DNA from: Peptoniphilaceae bacterium
GTDB lineage: Bacteria > Bacillota > Clostridia > Tissierellales > Peptoniphilaceae
NCBI GenBank assembly: GCA_028726605.1
Contig: JAQYPV010000015.1
Span: forward strand, 28,513 to 92,512
Direction: 5' to 3'
Length of the DNA: 64,000 nt
Under the pieces are notes generated by a model, which saw only the letters and a list, made by a program, of their open reading frames with translations, was not told the DNA's origin and searched no databases. The position numbers and the translations under genes are program-made. This document shows positions 51,547-60,421 of this stretch, piece by piece. Positions within the stretch are counted from its first letter, which is position 1. The number at the start of each line of letters is the position of its first letter.

Positions 51547-53532
51547 ATGGAAGAAAAGATGTTTTTGGGACTATTGGCCAAGCGTTTCCCCAACCGGCGC
51601 GCGGTCATGGGCGAGATCATGCGTCTGAAGACGGAGATGCTGATGCCGAAGGGCACAGAGTACTTTTTCAGCGACATCCACGGCGAGGATCAGGCGTTCA
51701 TCCACCTCCTGCGCTCGGCTTCGGGCAACATTCGCCGCAAGATTCGCGATGTCTACCGCACCCGTCTCTCGGAGGCGGATCAAAATGAAATCGCCGCGCT
51801 CATCTACTACCCGGAGGCGACGCTGGCGAAGAAAGTGGAAGAGATGAAGGACGAGCGCTGGGTGCGCAAGGTCATCCTGGAGCTCATCGAAGTGGCGCGC
51901 TACATCGCCTCGAAGTACCCCCGCGCGACGGTGCGGGCGAAATTCCCGGAGCGGTACCGGTCTCTGATCGACGAACTCTTCGTCACGGACAACGGCGAGA
52001 TCGACCGGCATCAGTACTGCCTTTCGCTCATCGACGCCATCATCGAGGAGGGATTTGCAGCGGACTTCATCGGGGCGCTGGCGCGCACCATTCAGCGCAT
52101 CTGCGTGAATCACATCCACATCGTGGGCGACATCTTCGACCGCGGTCCGGGGCCGGACAAGATCATCGAGGAACTCATCGCCTTTGACGACGTGGACATC
52201 CAGTGGGGCAATCACGACGTGGTCTGGATGGGGGCGCAGCTGGGCAACGAGACCTGCATGATGGCGGTGTTGCGCAATGCCATCAAGTACAACACGTTCG
52301 ACGTCTTAGAAGACGGCTACGGCATCCACCTGCGGGTCTTGAGCGATTTTGCATCGAAGTACTACGGGGACGACCCGTGTACCTACTTCCAGCCCAAAAT
52401 CTACGACGAAAATGTCTACAACATCTGGACGCACGAGCGCGCGGCGCAGATGCACAAGGCGCTGGCCATTCTGGAATCCAAGTTGGAAGGACAGCTCCTG
52501 GAGCGCCATCCGGAGTATAAGATGGCCGACCGCGTGGTGCTCAAAAAAGTGGACTGGGAGACGATGGAGTACGTGGAGGCTGACGGAACGCGCTATCCTC
52601 TGCGCGACACGCACTTCCCCACGATTGACCCTAACCATCCGCTTGCGCTGAGCCCCGACGAGGAACAGCTCGTCTTCAACCTCAAGGCTTCCTTCCGCCA
52701 CAGCGAGACCTTGCGCCGCCACGTGCGCTTCTTGCTCATGAAGGGGTCGTCCTACAGCCGCTACAACGGCAATTTGCTCTTTCACGGGTGTCTGCCCATG
52801 CGGGAGGATGGGAGTTTCGAGGACCTCGTCATCGACGGCAAGCCCTACGCGGGCAAGGAACTCATGGACTACGTAGACTACATGATGACGACGGCCTACT
52901 ACGCCGACCCCACGTCGAAAAAACGCCAGGACGCGTTGGATTTCATCTGGTACCTGTGGTGCGGGCCCATCAGTCCGATGTTCGGCAAGTCTAAAATGGC
53001 GACGTTTGAAAACAACTTCGTCGGAGACAAGGCGCTCGCTAAGGAGGAGCTGAACCCGTATTACGAACTCTGCAACGACGAGCGCGTCGTGGACCGCATC
53101 TTCGAGATGTTCGACCTGGAGAAGGAACACGCGCACATCGTCAACGGCCACGTGCCGGTGAAGATCAAGGAAGGCCAGACGCCCATGCGGGCAAACGGCA
53201 AGCTCTTCGTCATCGATGGGGGGATCGCGAAATCGTACCAGGCGAAGACCGGAATCGCCGGCTATACGCTCATCTTCAACTCGCACCACATCGCGCTGGC
53301 GGAGCATCAGGACTTTGACCGCCTGACGCACGACTTGGAGACGTATTCTCCCGTGGTCACCACCATGGACCGCTATGAGCGCCGCGTCCTCATCGCAGAC
53401 ACGGACGAAGGCCACGCCAATGGCCACCTCATCGAGTCTCTCCACGATCTCATGCACGCCTATGCGACGGGGGAACTCAAGGAATCGGGGCCGGATCAGA
53501 CGACGGCGGGGTGGACGGCATTTGCACCATGA
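51547..53532 (+). CDS. fbp: Fructose-1,6-bisphosphatase class III
   Basis: 661 residues, the large Firmicute-type FBPase unrelated to class I enzymes. Metallophosphoesterase motifs are clear: YFFSDIHGEDQAF (about residue 36), IVGDIFDRGPGPDKII (about 196) and IQWGNHDVVWMGA (about 218), with a later IVNGHVPVKIKEG. Gluconeogenic step from fructose bisphosphate to fructose 6-phosphate. ATG 51547 is used since AAAGGAG stands 5 nt before it; the track start is an upstream GTG. Monocistronic, with promoter and terminator. Fits with PPDK and malic enzyme in a gluconeogenic theme. Confidence 0.96.
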   Translation: MEEKMFLGLLAKRFPNRRAVMGEIMRLKTEMLMPKGTEYFFSDIHGEDQAFIHLLRSASGNIRRKIRDVYRTRLSEADQNEIAALIYYPEATLAKKVEEMKDERWVRKVILELIEVARYIASKYPRATVRAKFPERYRSLIDELFVTDNGEIDRHQYCLSLIDAIIEEGFAADFIGALARTIQRICVNHIHIVGDIFDRGPGPDKIIEELIAFDDVDIQWGNHDVVWMGAQLGNETCMMAVLRNAIKYNTFDVLEDGYGIHLRVLSDFASKYYGDDPCTYFQPKIYDENVYNIWTHERAAQMHKALAILESKLEGQLLERHPEYKMADRVVLKKVDWETMEYVEADGTRYPLRDTHFPTIDPNHPLALSPDEEQLVFNLKASFRHSETLRRHVRFLLMKGSSYSRYNGNLLFHGCLPMREDGSFEDLVIDGKPYAGKELMDYVDYMMTTAYYADPTSKKRQDALDFIWYLWCGPISPMFGKSKMATFENNFVGDKALAKEELNPYYELCNDERVVDRIFEMFDLEKEHAHIVNGHVPVKIKEGQTPMRANGKLFVIDGGIAKSYQAKTGIAGYTLIFNSHHIALAEHQDFDRLTHDLETYSPVVTTMDRYERRVLIADTDEGHANGHLIESLHDLMHAYATGELKESGPDQTTAGWTAFAP

Positions 53533-53625
53533 GCATATTGCGGAGCTGCGGGACGCTATGGCGCGCACACGGGACACGAGGGTGACATTCATCCGCGAAA
53601 ATTTGGACTTTCAGGCGTAATCCAC

Positions 53626-53662
53626 GAAAAAACCTCCCGCGTCGGCGGGAGGCTTCTTTTTT
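53626..53662. terminator. Bidirectional terminator between fbp and the ZIP transporter gene
   Basis: AAAAAACCTCCCGC, GTCG, GCGGGAGGCTTCTTTTTTT; serves the two convergent genes. Confidence 0.9.
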
Positions 53663-53704
53663 TAGTTTTTACTCACCATGAGAAGCTTTCCCTGGGCCAC
53701 CGTC

Positions 53705-54496
53705 TCAGCCGAGCGCCACGTCCAGCATCATCATCACGGCGAAGCCCAGGGCAAAGGCCATGGGGCCGATGTTAGAGTGCGCGCCTTCGCTCATCTCCGG
53801 AATCAGTTCCTCGACCACGACGTACATCATGGCGCCGGCGGCGAAGCTTAAAAGATATGGCAAGATCGGCACGACGAAGCCGGCGGCGAGAAGCGTCACC
53901 AGGCCGCCCACTGGTTCCACGAGACCGGACAAGGTGCCGGCGCGAAAGGCCTGCCCTTTCGAAAGTCCTTCGGTGTGGAGTGGCATGGAGACGATGGCGC
54001 CTTCGGGGAAGTTCTGTATGGCGATGCCGAGCGCGAGCGTGAGCGCGCCACCCATCGTCATGCCCGTGGCTCCGGTTGCGATGCCGGCCAGCGCGACGCC
54101 CACGGCCATCCCCTCGGGGATGTTGTGCAGCGTCACGGCGAAGAGCAATTTGTTGACCGGCGCCATGCGCACGTCCGGACCTTCCGCCTCTTCGCTGTGC
54201 AGGTGTTGGTGCGGGATGACGTGATCCAAAAAGAGCAAGAAGCTCATGCCCACCATAAAGCCGAGGACGGCAGGCAAAAACGCCAATCTCCCCATTGGCT
54301 CCGATTGTTCCATGGCCGGAATCAAGAGACTCCAGACAGACGCCGCGGTCATGACGCCGGCGGCGAAGCCTTGGAGTCCCCGTTCCATGCGGCGATTGAG
54401 CTCGCCCTTCATGAAGAAGACGCAGAGCGCTCCCAACGTCGTCCCGACGAACGGGATCAATAAGCCTGCGATGATTTCCGGACGCATGTTCTGCAT
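53705..54496 (-). CDS. ZIP family metal transporter (GufA/ZupT-like)
   Basis: 263 residues, eight spans. Metal path motifs: TM4 HNIPEG (His124) and TM5 NFPEG (Asn162), with a His-rich loop HQHLH (96-100) between TM3 and TM4. Imports divalent metals such as Zn2+ or Mn2+. ATG at 54496 (MQNMRPEIIAG) follows TAAGGAG closely; the ORF-track start ten codons earlier lies before this SD. Next upstream gene on the strand is the folate S component 79 bp away; a shared transcript is possible. Confidence 0.92.
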   Translation of the reverse strand: MQNMRPEIIAGLLIPFVGTTLGALCVFFMKGELNRRMERGLQGFAAGVMTAASVWSLLIPAMEQSEPMGRLAFLPAVLGFMVGMSFLLFLDHVIPHQHLHSEEAEGPDVRMAPVNKLLFAVTLHNIPEGMAVGVALAGIATGATGMTMGGALTLALGIAIQNFPEGAIVSMPLHTEGLSKGQAFRAGTLSGLVEPVGGLVTLLAAGFVVPILPYLLSFAAGAMMYVVVEELIPEMSEGAHSNIGPMAFALGFAVMMMLDVALG

Positions 54497-54575
54497 GTTC
54501 TCCTTACATCTCAACTGGTTCGACAATTACGGCGCCACCGCGACGCCGCGTTATGATTCACTTCCGTAACCCACG

Positions 54576-55547
54576 TTACGATTCAACGTTTGACGGAACG
54601 CGCCGAATGGAGGCGCGGTAGGTTTTCTTAATGGATTGTAGCATAGTCACCGTCAAAAACGCATAGACGGGAATGCTGAAGGCCTGTTTGACCAACATTT
54701 TGAAGAACTGCGCTTTGCCGGATTCCGGGCTGATGAAGAAGCTCATGAAGAGCGGCACTAGCACCACGGACGTCACGACCTGCCCCACGAGCACGCCGAT
54801 GAGCACTTTGGGGAAAGTGTAGTGATCGCGTTCGCCCAAGAGGTTCGTCACCACGACGGGAATGATGCCGGTGAGCGCAGAGGTTAAGGTGTAAACGGGG
54901 TTGAAGCCGGCCGACGACGGGCGCACGATGAAGGCCACCAGGTCAGTCACGCCACCCACGATGAAGCCGCCGAGCGGGCCCAGAAAATAGCCGGAGAAGA
55001 TGATGGGAAGGCCGCCGAAGCTGAGCGCCCCCACGCGAACGGTGTTGATGGCCACGCCCAGCGCCACGAACAAGCCCATCTGGGCGACGCGGCGCGCGGT
55101 GAAGTAGTCCTGCCATTTTCGGCTGGCCTGTTGCGCCGGAATTCCCGCATTTGCGCCCGCCGCACTCGCCTCTTGGGCTGCGCGCTTTTCCAGCATCTGC
55201 CCTAAAAGGCCAAATATCACGCCCACGGCGACGGCGGCCAAAATCAGCATCCACCAGTTTTGAGATAAGAACGCATTGTAGGCATCATTGCCCGGCTGCC
55301 ATCGCGCCATCTTCTTGGCGCTGAAGTTGGGCACATCAGGCCAGACGTTGCGCAACACGATGCCCGCGCCCATGGACACGGCGCCCAGGACGCCGCCCCA
55401 CATGGCATCGGTGAGAAATCCCCCAAAGGCGATGCACACCAGCGCGGCCACGGCTCCCATGTACGCTGCCGGTTCCCCTGCCAGTCGGACAGCGAGCGCC
55501 GCCAGAATGGCCAACACGACCGCAATCGGCCGATTGAACTTTTTCAT
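54576..55547 (-). CDS. folT: Folate-type ECF transporter S component with N-terminal membrane extension
   Basis: 323 residues, about twice a normal FolT (about 170). Residues 147-310 form the S component: ARRVAQMGLFVALGVAINTV carries the Ala-x3-Ala EcfT-docking helix, then LSFGGLPIIFSGYFLGPLGGFIVGGVTDL and FNPVYTLTSALTG as in FolT. Residues 1-120 hold three or four extra hydrophobic spans and a Trp-rich loop of unknown role. A tetrahydrofolate riboswitch lies directly upstream, giving strong support for folate uptake. Works with the EcfA/EcfT module at 18.4-21.1 kb. SD TAAGGAGG before ATG 55547. Confidence 0.88.
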   Translation of the reverse strand: MKKFNRPIAVVLAILAALAVRLAGEPAAYMGAVAALVCIAFGGFLTDAMWGGVLGAVSMGAGIVLRNVWPDVPNFSAKKMARWQPGNDAYNAFLSQNWWMLILAAVAVGVIFGLLGQMLEKRAAQEASAAGANAGIPAQQASRKWQDYFTARRVAQMGLFVALGVAINTVRVGALSFGGLPIIFSGYFLGPLGGFIVGGVTDLVAFIVRPSSAGFNPVYTLTSALTGIIPVVVTNLLGERDHYTFPKVLIGVLVGQVVTSVVLVPLFMSFFISPESGKAQFFKMLVKQAFSIPVYAFLTVTMLQSIKKTYRASIRRVPSNVES

Positions 55548-55577
55548 TTTTTCCTCCTTAGTCGACGTTACGTCACC

Positions 55578-55685
55578 AAGGGCGCCACAAGTGGACACGA
55601 TGTGCCACCGCCCGTCTCTTTCACCGGTTCGTGTTTCGGCGACGTCCCATCCGAAACCACTTCACGCGACACACCTACCCTTTCT
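55578..55685 (-). promoter_or_regulatory. Tetrahydrofolate (THF) riboswitch
   Basis: Minus strand AGGGTAGGTGTGTCGCGTGA, AGTGGTTTCGGATGGGACGT, CGCCGAAAC, then GGGCGGTGGCACATCGTGTC and closing GCGCCCTT. Order and conserved blocks (GTAG...CGCGTNAAGTG, GATGGGAYGTCG, GGTG...CAT) match the folT-motif THF riboswitch. No terminator follows; a GACGTAACGTC palindrome and the SD come next, so translational control is likely. Confidence 0.9.
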
Positions 55686-55841
55686 GAATAGTGTAATCGA
55701 AAAAGCCGAGGCTGACGAGAGGCGTTGAATGATTTTCACATTTTTTGACGTTTTGAACGAGAACCTCTGAGAGTGGCGATTTCATCCCGACATCACAACG
55801 GGAAGCCGCGGCGATCGGCGCACTGTCCTCATGAGGCCAAT

Positions 55842-55870
55842 TCTTAAGATTTTCGAAAAACGTCTTAAGA
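55842..55870 (+). promoter_or_regulatory. Pair of TCTTAAGA palindromes, possible operator
   Basis: TCTTAAGA at 55842-55849 and 55863-55870, 21 bp centre to centre (two helical turns), followed by identical ATTTTT-like flanks, about 90 bp before the amidotransferase-fold gene. Regulator unknown. Confidence 0.45.
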
Positions 55871-55957
55871 TTTTTGCTTTTTTCACGTCTGTGTTTAACA
55901 TTAATTATGTAAGTGACCTCTCAGGGAAGTACAGAATCAGGAAGAAAGGAAAAGCCC

Positions 55958-56812
55958 ATGCGTCGACAAGAACACCGCCCCATCTCGTCAGAGCCGAAAA
56001 AGCCGAAGAAAAAGCATCGCTTCGTCAAGGTGATCTTGTTGCTCCTCGTCATCGGCGCCGCTTTTCTGCTCTATACGCATCCCTACATTTTGGATGAACT
56101 CGTCTCTCTCGTCGTGCCGCGACCGGTGATTTACATCGTCTCCGATCCGGCAAATGGCGGCCTCGATGACTACTACACCCAGATGGTGTACAACGCGGGA
56201 GGCGACGTGGCGATGATTTCGACCGACGAGTCCCGGGATGAGATGGCATTCAATCTCGACCATGCGGACGCCTTCATCTTCACGGGCGGCGAGGACGTGG
56301 ACCCGGCGCTTTATGGCGAAAAAGCGACCACGGACACGCTCCTCATCAACCGAGCGCGCGATGACTTCGAGTTGGCCCTCATCGAGGGAGCCGACGAGCG
56401 AGACATCCCCGTCTTGGGCATTTGCCGGGGGATGCAGCTGATCAACGTGCACCGCGGCGGCACCCTCATCCAAGACATTCCATCGGCCCTGCCCGACGCC
56501 GTCGTCCATCGCGATCCCCTCATGCAGTCGTTCGCCTTTCACTCCTTAACGTTTGAACCGAATTCACACCTCGCCGATCTCCTGCACCATCCCGAGACCG
56601 TCGAGGTGAACTCCTGGCATCACCAAGCCGTCGACCAGCTCGGCGAAGGTCTCGTCGCCGCCGGCCGCGCCGAAGACGGCATCGTCGAAGCCATCGAGGA
56701 TCCGAGCAAGCCCTTCTTCATCGGCGTCGAATTCCATCCCGAGCGGCTGCCCCTCGAATCCGAAGTCTCCCTCCCCCTCTTCCGCGCCCTCGTGAACGCC
56801 GCGCGGAAATAG
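55958..56812 (+). CDS. Membrane-anchored gamma-glutamyl hydrolase (peptidase C26, PuuD-like)
   Basis: 284 residues. A basic N terminus (KKPKKKHR) and a single span (about 24-41) precede a class I glutamine-amidotransferase fold with nucleophile Cys156 in GICRGMQ, plus His260 and Glu262 in EFHPE; NSWHHQAVDQLGEGL is also typical. PuuD-type enzymes split gamma-glutamyl amides such as gamma-glutamyl-GABA in the cytosol. The orientation here (positive inside) would place the catalytic domain outside the cell, so a gamma-glutamyl peptide or wall substrate is conceivable. ATG at 55958 with GAAAGGAAAA upstream. Convergent with wecB, 16 bp apart. Confidence 0.86.
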   Translation: MRRQEHRPISSEPKKPKKKHRFVKVILLLLVIGAAFLLYTHPYILDELVSLVVPRPVIYIVSDPANGGLDDYYTQMVYNAGGDVAMISTDESRDEMAFNLDHADAFIFTGGEDVDPALYGEKATTDTLLINRARDDFELALIEGADERDIPVLGICRGMQLINVHRGGTLIQDIPSALPDAVVHRDPLMQSFAFHSLTFEPNSHLADLLHHPETVEVNSWHHQAVDQLGEGLVAAGRAEDGIVEAIEDPSKPFFIGVEFHPERLPLESEVSLPLFRALVNAARK

Positions 56813-56828
56813 CCGGGGCGCGCCGGAC

Positions 56829-57926
56829 TCACGCCTCGTTCTCCAAAATGTCCGCGATGCGCTCGCTGGCGTGGCCGTCGCCGTAGGGATTCTGAGCGTT
56901 TCGCATCGCCTGATAGGCCGCAGGATCCTCGATGAGCTCCGTGACGGCGGCGATGATGCGATCGGCGTCGGTGCCGACGAGTCGGAGGTTGCCCGTCGCC
57001 ACGCCCTCAGGCCGCTCCGTGGTCTCGCGTAAGACCAGCGTCGGCGTACCCAGCGCGGCGCACTCTTCCTGAATGCCCCCCGAGTCGGTGAGGCACAAGA
57101 ACGCGCGCGCCTCCAAATTATGACACGCCACCACGTCAAGGGGATCCACGAGCTTCAGATTGGGCACGTCGCCCAGGATCTCGAACGCGGGCTCGCGCAC
57201 CTTGGGATTCATGTGGACGGGGTAGATGGCGGCGAGGTCCGGATGCGCCAACAAGAGCGCCCGCACCACTTGAAAGATGCGCGACAGTGGCGCGCCCCAG
57301 TTCTCGCGGCGATGTGCCGTCATGAAGAGGAGCCGGCGCGGCCCGATCCAGTCCAGCAGGGGATGCGAAAAATCTTCGCGGACCGTCGTGCGCATGGCGT
57401 CGACGACGGTGTTGCCCGTCACAAAGACGCGGGCGGGGTCTTTGCCCTCGCGCAAGAGGTCCTCAGCCGCATGGCTCGTGGGCGCGAAGTGGTACGTTGC
57501 CACCAAGCCGATTGCCTGACGGTTGAACTCCTCGGGGAAGGGACTGTCCATGCGCCCCGTGCGCAGGCCGGCCTCCACGTGCCCCACCGGGATCCCCAGG
57601 TAAAACGCCGATAACATCGCCACGAAGGCCGTGGTCGTGTCGCCGTGCACCAGGACGACATCCGGCGCCTCCGCGCGCAGGACATCGCGCAGCTTTTGCA
57701 GAATGGCGAGCGTGATGTCAAAGAGGTCCTGCCCTTTCTGCATGATGGACAAGTCGACGTCGGGGTGCACGTCAAAGACTTCCAGCACCTGATCGAGCAT
57801 TTCGCGATGCTGGCCGGTCACGCACACGCGCGTCTCGACGCCCGGCCGCTCGTTCAGCACGCGCACCAACGGGCACATCTTGATGGCCTCCGGACGCGTC
57901 CCAAAAATGACCAGCACCTTACGCAT
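56829..57926 (-). CDS. wecB: UDP-N-acetylglucosamine 2-epimerase (non-hydrolysing)
   Basis: 365 residues. VLVIFGTRPEAIKMCPLVRVL, VLVHGDTTTAFVAMLSAFY, VGHVEAGLRTG and CLTDSGGIQEECAALGTPTLVLRETTERPE are the classical motifs. Converts UDP-GlcNAc to UDP-ManNAc in the cytosol for surface polysaccharide or teichoic-acid linkage units. ATG at 57926 (MRKVLVIFG) with GGGGG upstream. Last gene of the four-gene glycan operon. Confidence 0.96.
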   Translation of the reverse strand: MRKVLVIFGTRPEAIKMCPLVRVLNERPGVETRVCVTGQHREMLDQVLEVFDVHPDVDLSIMQKGQDLFDITLAILQKLRDVLRAEAPDVVLVHGDTTTAFVAMLSAFYLGIPVGHVEAGLRTGRMDSPFPEEFNRQAIGLVATYHFAPTSHAAEDLLREGKDPARVFVTGNTVVDAMRTTVREDFSHPLLDWIGPRRLLFMTAHRRENWGAPLSRIFQVVRALLLAHPDLAAIYPVHMNPKVREPAFEILGDVPNLKLVDPLDVVACHNLEARAFLCLTDSGGIQEECAALGTPTLVLRETTERPEGVATGNLRLVGTDADRIIAAVTELIEDPAAYQAMRNAQNPYGDGHASERIADILENEA

Positions 57927-57974
57927 GATTCCCCCTTTCGACCTCAATCCACAACCTCCACGCCGAGCTTCACC

Positions 57975-59177
57975 TTACAGGTGGTACACGCCCGGCAGCG
58001 CGACGCTGTGATGCCCATCCAGCACCACCTTGCCCCGGAGTTTCTCCTGCCGCTCCCTGATCTCCGCGTGCTTGACCATGATGACCACGAAATCCACCGC
58101 GTCGAGAAACGCGTCCAAATCGTGGACTTGATGCGCCACCACATCCTCGTGGATCATGGGATCGTAGACCACAAAATCCCGCGCCTCCGGCAATGCCAAG
58201 AGTTGGAGCGTCGGTGACTCCCGCATGTCATCCACGTCTTCCTTGTACGTGAGCCCGTAGAGGCCAACGCGCGCCGACGCCGGCAAATGCTCTTGACGCG
58301 CGATCTCGTGAATGCGCCGCAGCACGTAGCGCGGCATGGCCGCATTCGTCTCCAGCGCCGTGCGGATGAGCGGCGTCAGCGTCGGATAGTCCCCGACCAA
58401 AAACCACGGATCCACGGGAATGCAGTGCCCGCCCACACCCGGGCCCGGCTCCAGGATGTTCACGCGCGGATGCATGTTGCAGATGCGGATGATGTCGTAG
58501 ACGTCGAGTCCGCTCTCGTGGCACAGGTGCATGAGTTCATTCGCAAACGCGATGTTGACCGCACGAAACGTGTTCTCCACCACTTTTGTCATCTCCGCCG
58601 TGCGGAGGTCGGTCACGACGATCTCGCCCCGGCAAAACGAAGCGTAGAGCGCCTTCACCCTCTCCCCGATGGCGACGTCATCCGCCCCGATGGTGCGGTT
58701 GTTCCACTCGAGCTCGTGGATCATATTCCCCGGCAAGATGCGCTCCGGCGCATGCGCCAAGTGCACGTGCTTTCCCGCCGCCACGACGAGCGGGCGCACG
58801 GACGCCTCCATCGTGCCCGGCGCGATGGTGGACTCCACGACGAGAATGGCCTCATCTGGAGCCACGGCCAGCACCTGACGGGCGGCCGCCTGAAGCGCCG
58901 TGACGTCCACTTTTTTCGTCACGGCGTCATAGGGCGTCGCCACCGAGATGATGTACACATCGGCAACCACCACATCGGTCGTGAACGCGATGCCATTTTG
59001 CCGCGCTTTTTGAAAGACGTCATCGAGACCCTGCTCATGGAAGGGCGCCTCGCCCGCCTGAAGCGCCGCCACACGCGCCGCGTCTTTTTCGCTGCCCACG
59101 ACCGAAACGCCGTGCGCCGCCAGCATCAGGGCCGTCGGCAAGCCGATATATCCCAAACCGATCACGTTGATCTTCAT
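57975..59177 (-). CDS. wecC: UDP-N-acetyl-D-mannosamine dehydrogenase (WecC type)
   Basis: 400 residues, UDP-glucose/GDP-mannose dehydrogenase family. NAD loop VIGLGYIGLPTALMLA; catalytic Cys252 in GPGVGGHCIPVDPWFL; third domain with GLTYKEDVDDMRESP. Oxidises UDP-ManNAc to UDP-ManNAcA, the next step after the wecB product; pairing with wecB makes this substrate more likely than UDP-glucose. The start at 59177 has better SD spacing (GAGG, 7 nt); an alternative ATG at 59183 overlaps the preceding stop. Confidence 0.93.
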   Translation of the reverse strand: MKINVIGLGYIGLPTALMLAAHGVSVVGSEKDAARVAALQAGEAPFHEQGLDDVFQKARQNGIAFTTDVVVADVYIISVATPYDAVTKKVDVTALQAAARQVLAVAPDEAILVVESTIAPGTMEASVRPLVVAAGKHVHLAHAPERILPGNMIHELEWNNRTIGADDVAIGERVKALYASFCRGEIVVTDLRTAEMTKVVENTFRAVNIAFANELMHLCHESGLDVYDIIRICNMHPRVNILEPGPGVGGHCIPVDPWFLVGDYPTLTPLIRTALETNAAMPRYVLRRIHEIARQEHLPASARVGLYGLTYKEDVDDMRESPTLQLLALPEARDFVVYDPMIHEDVVAHQVHDLDAFLDAVDFVVIMVKHAEIRERQEKLRGKVVLDGHHSVALPGVYHL

Positions 59178-59179
59178 GC

Positions 59180-60421
59180 TCATTCCTCTTCACTTCGACC
59201 CAAGACGGTCTCGTAGAGCGCCAGGAGCTTCTTTTCCTCCTGCGCCCAATTGTATTTTTCGATGACGGCGCTACGCGCGCGTTGTCCCATTTCCGCCGCG
59301 CGGGCGGGATCTGCGCGGAGCGTCTCGATGGCCGCGCGGATGGCGTCCACATCGTTCGGATCCACGCAGACGCCGCAGTCCTCCCCTTCGATGACCTCGC
59401 GCCACGCCCGAAAATCGGTCGCCACAATCGGCAGACCCGCGTATAGAATTTCAAACAGCTTCGTGTTGGACAGATTGCCTTCCTTGCCGTTGTAGGCGGG
59501 GATGTAGTCCAGAAGCGCCACGCCCATCTGCGCGGGGCCGTAGATGTCCTGACGCACCCGTCCAAACGGCAGCGTCCCCCGATAATCCACCTTCGCCCAT
59601 CCGGTCGATGCGGTGAGTTCCTCCAGATACGACGCCTGCGCAATCCCGGCAAGCTTCACCGTCACGCCCTCCAACGGTGCGACGGCGGCCAAGAGTTCCT
59701 TCAAGTGCCACATGGGTTTGATGCCGCCGGCGTAGCCGATGACCCACGGCGTCGCGGCTCTGGCGTCCGCAGGCGATGCCGTGGCATCGACATCGCCTGC
59801 GGGCGGGTGCGCGCTGTTTTCCGGGGCTTGCAGCGCCGTAGGTTGCCCCTGGTCCGGCGTCGCGCCGCAGCGCCCCTCGGCTTCATCCCCCCGCGCCTCG
59901 GCCGCGTCCACGATGGGAAAATTATAGATCATCGCAATGGGATCCACGAAACGCGAAAGGCGCTCGCGCGTCTTCTCATAGCAACAGATGAGCGCGGCGA
60001 GCTTAGAGGCGGCGTGGCGTTCCACGGCGAGCGTCGCGCGACGCACGAGTTCCGCCGTGAGGCCTGACAGATATGCCTTTTTGACGCCGTAGTCCTCGTG
60101 GCTGTCGAAGATCACGCGTCGGCCGGCGCGCCGCAGGCGGCCCACTTGCAACAGCAGTTCCGGGTCGTGCAAGTGCACCACTTCTGCGGGCACGGTGAGA
60201 GCCACGTCCACCACGTGGCGCGCGTAGATGAAGGCGCGCTTCACGCGTCCGGCGGGCTTCTCACCGCAGCCGATGACGCGCACACCCGCCTCCTCGCGAG
60301 ACGCGCCGGGCGCGACCAGCGTCACGTCGTAGCCCGCGCGGGCCAGCGAGACGCACTCTTTGTGAAAAATCCGCGGATCATCCGACGGATGCACACTCGT
60401 GATGTGACAGACGGCGGTCAT
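59180..60421 (-). CDS. GT-B glycosyltransferase (family 4-like) with low-complexity interdomain linker
   Basis: 413 residues. N-terminal half (1-170) with HITSVHPSDDPRIFHKECVSLARAGYDV and DPELLL, C-terminal half (225-400) with GYAGGIKPMWHLKELLAA, NLSNTKLFEILYAGLPIVATDFRAW and CGVCVDPNDVDAIRAAI. Between them residues 172-224 are Ala/Pro/Asp/Gly-rich low complexity, unusual for the family. Transfers an activated sugar in surface-glycan assembly; sugar unknown. ATG 60421 overlaps the upstream stop (ATGA); the 55 earlier codons of the ORF track lie within the upstream gene. Confidence 0.88.
   Translation of the reverse strand: MTAVCHITSVHPSDDPRIFHKECVSLARAGYDVTLVAPGASREEAGVRVIGCGEKPAGRVKRAFIYARHVVDVALTVPAEVVHLHDPELLLQVGRLRRAGRRVIFDSHEDYGVKKAYLSGLTAELVRRATLAVERHAASKLAALICCYEKTRERLSRFVDPIAMIYNFPIVDAAEARGDEAEGRCGATPDQGQPTALQAPENSAHPPAGDVDATASPADARAATPWVIGYAGGIKPMWHLKELLAAVAPLEGVTVKLAGIAQASYLEELTASTGWAKVDYRGTLPFGRVRQDIYGPAQMGVALLDYIPAYNGKEGNLSNTKLFEILYAGLPIVATDFRAWREVIEGEDCGVCVDPNDVDAIRAAIETLRADPARAAEMGQRARSAVIEKYNWAQEEKKLLALYETVLGRSEEE

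Noticed and set aside
52306-53592. 428-residue minus-strand ORF opposite fbp
   Set aside because: Shadow of the class III FBPase, which has all catalytic motifs.
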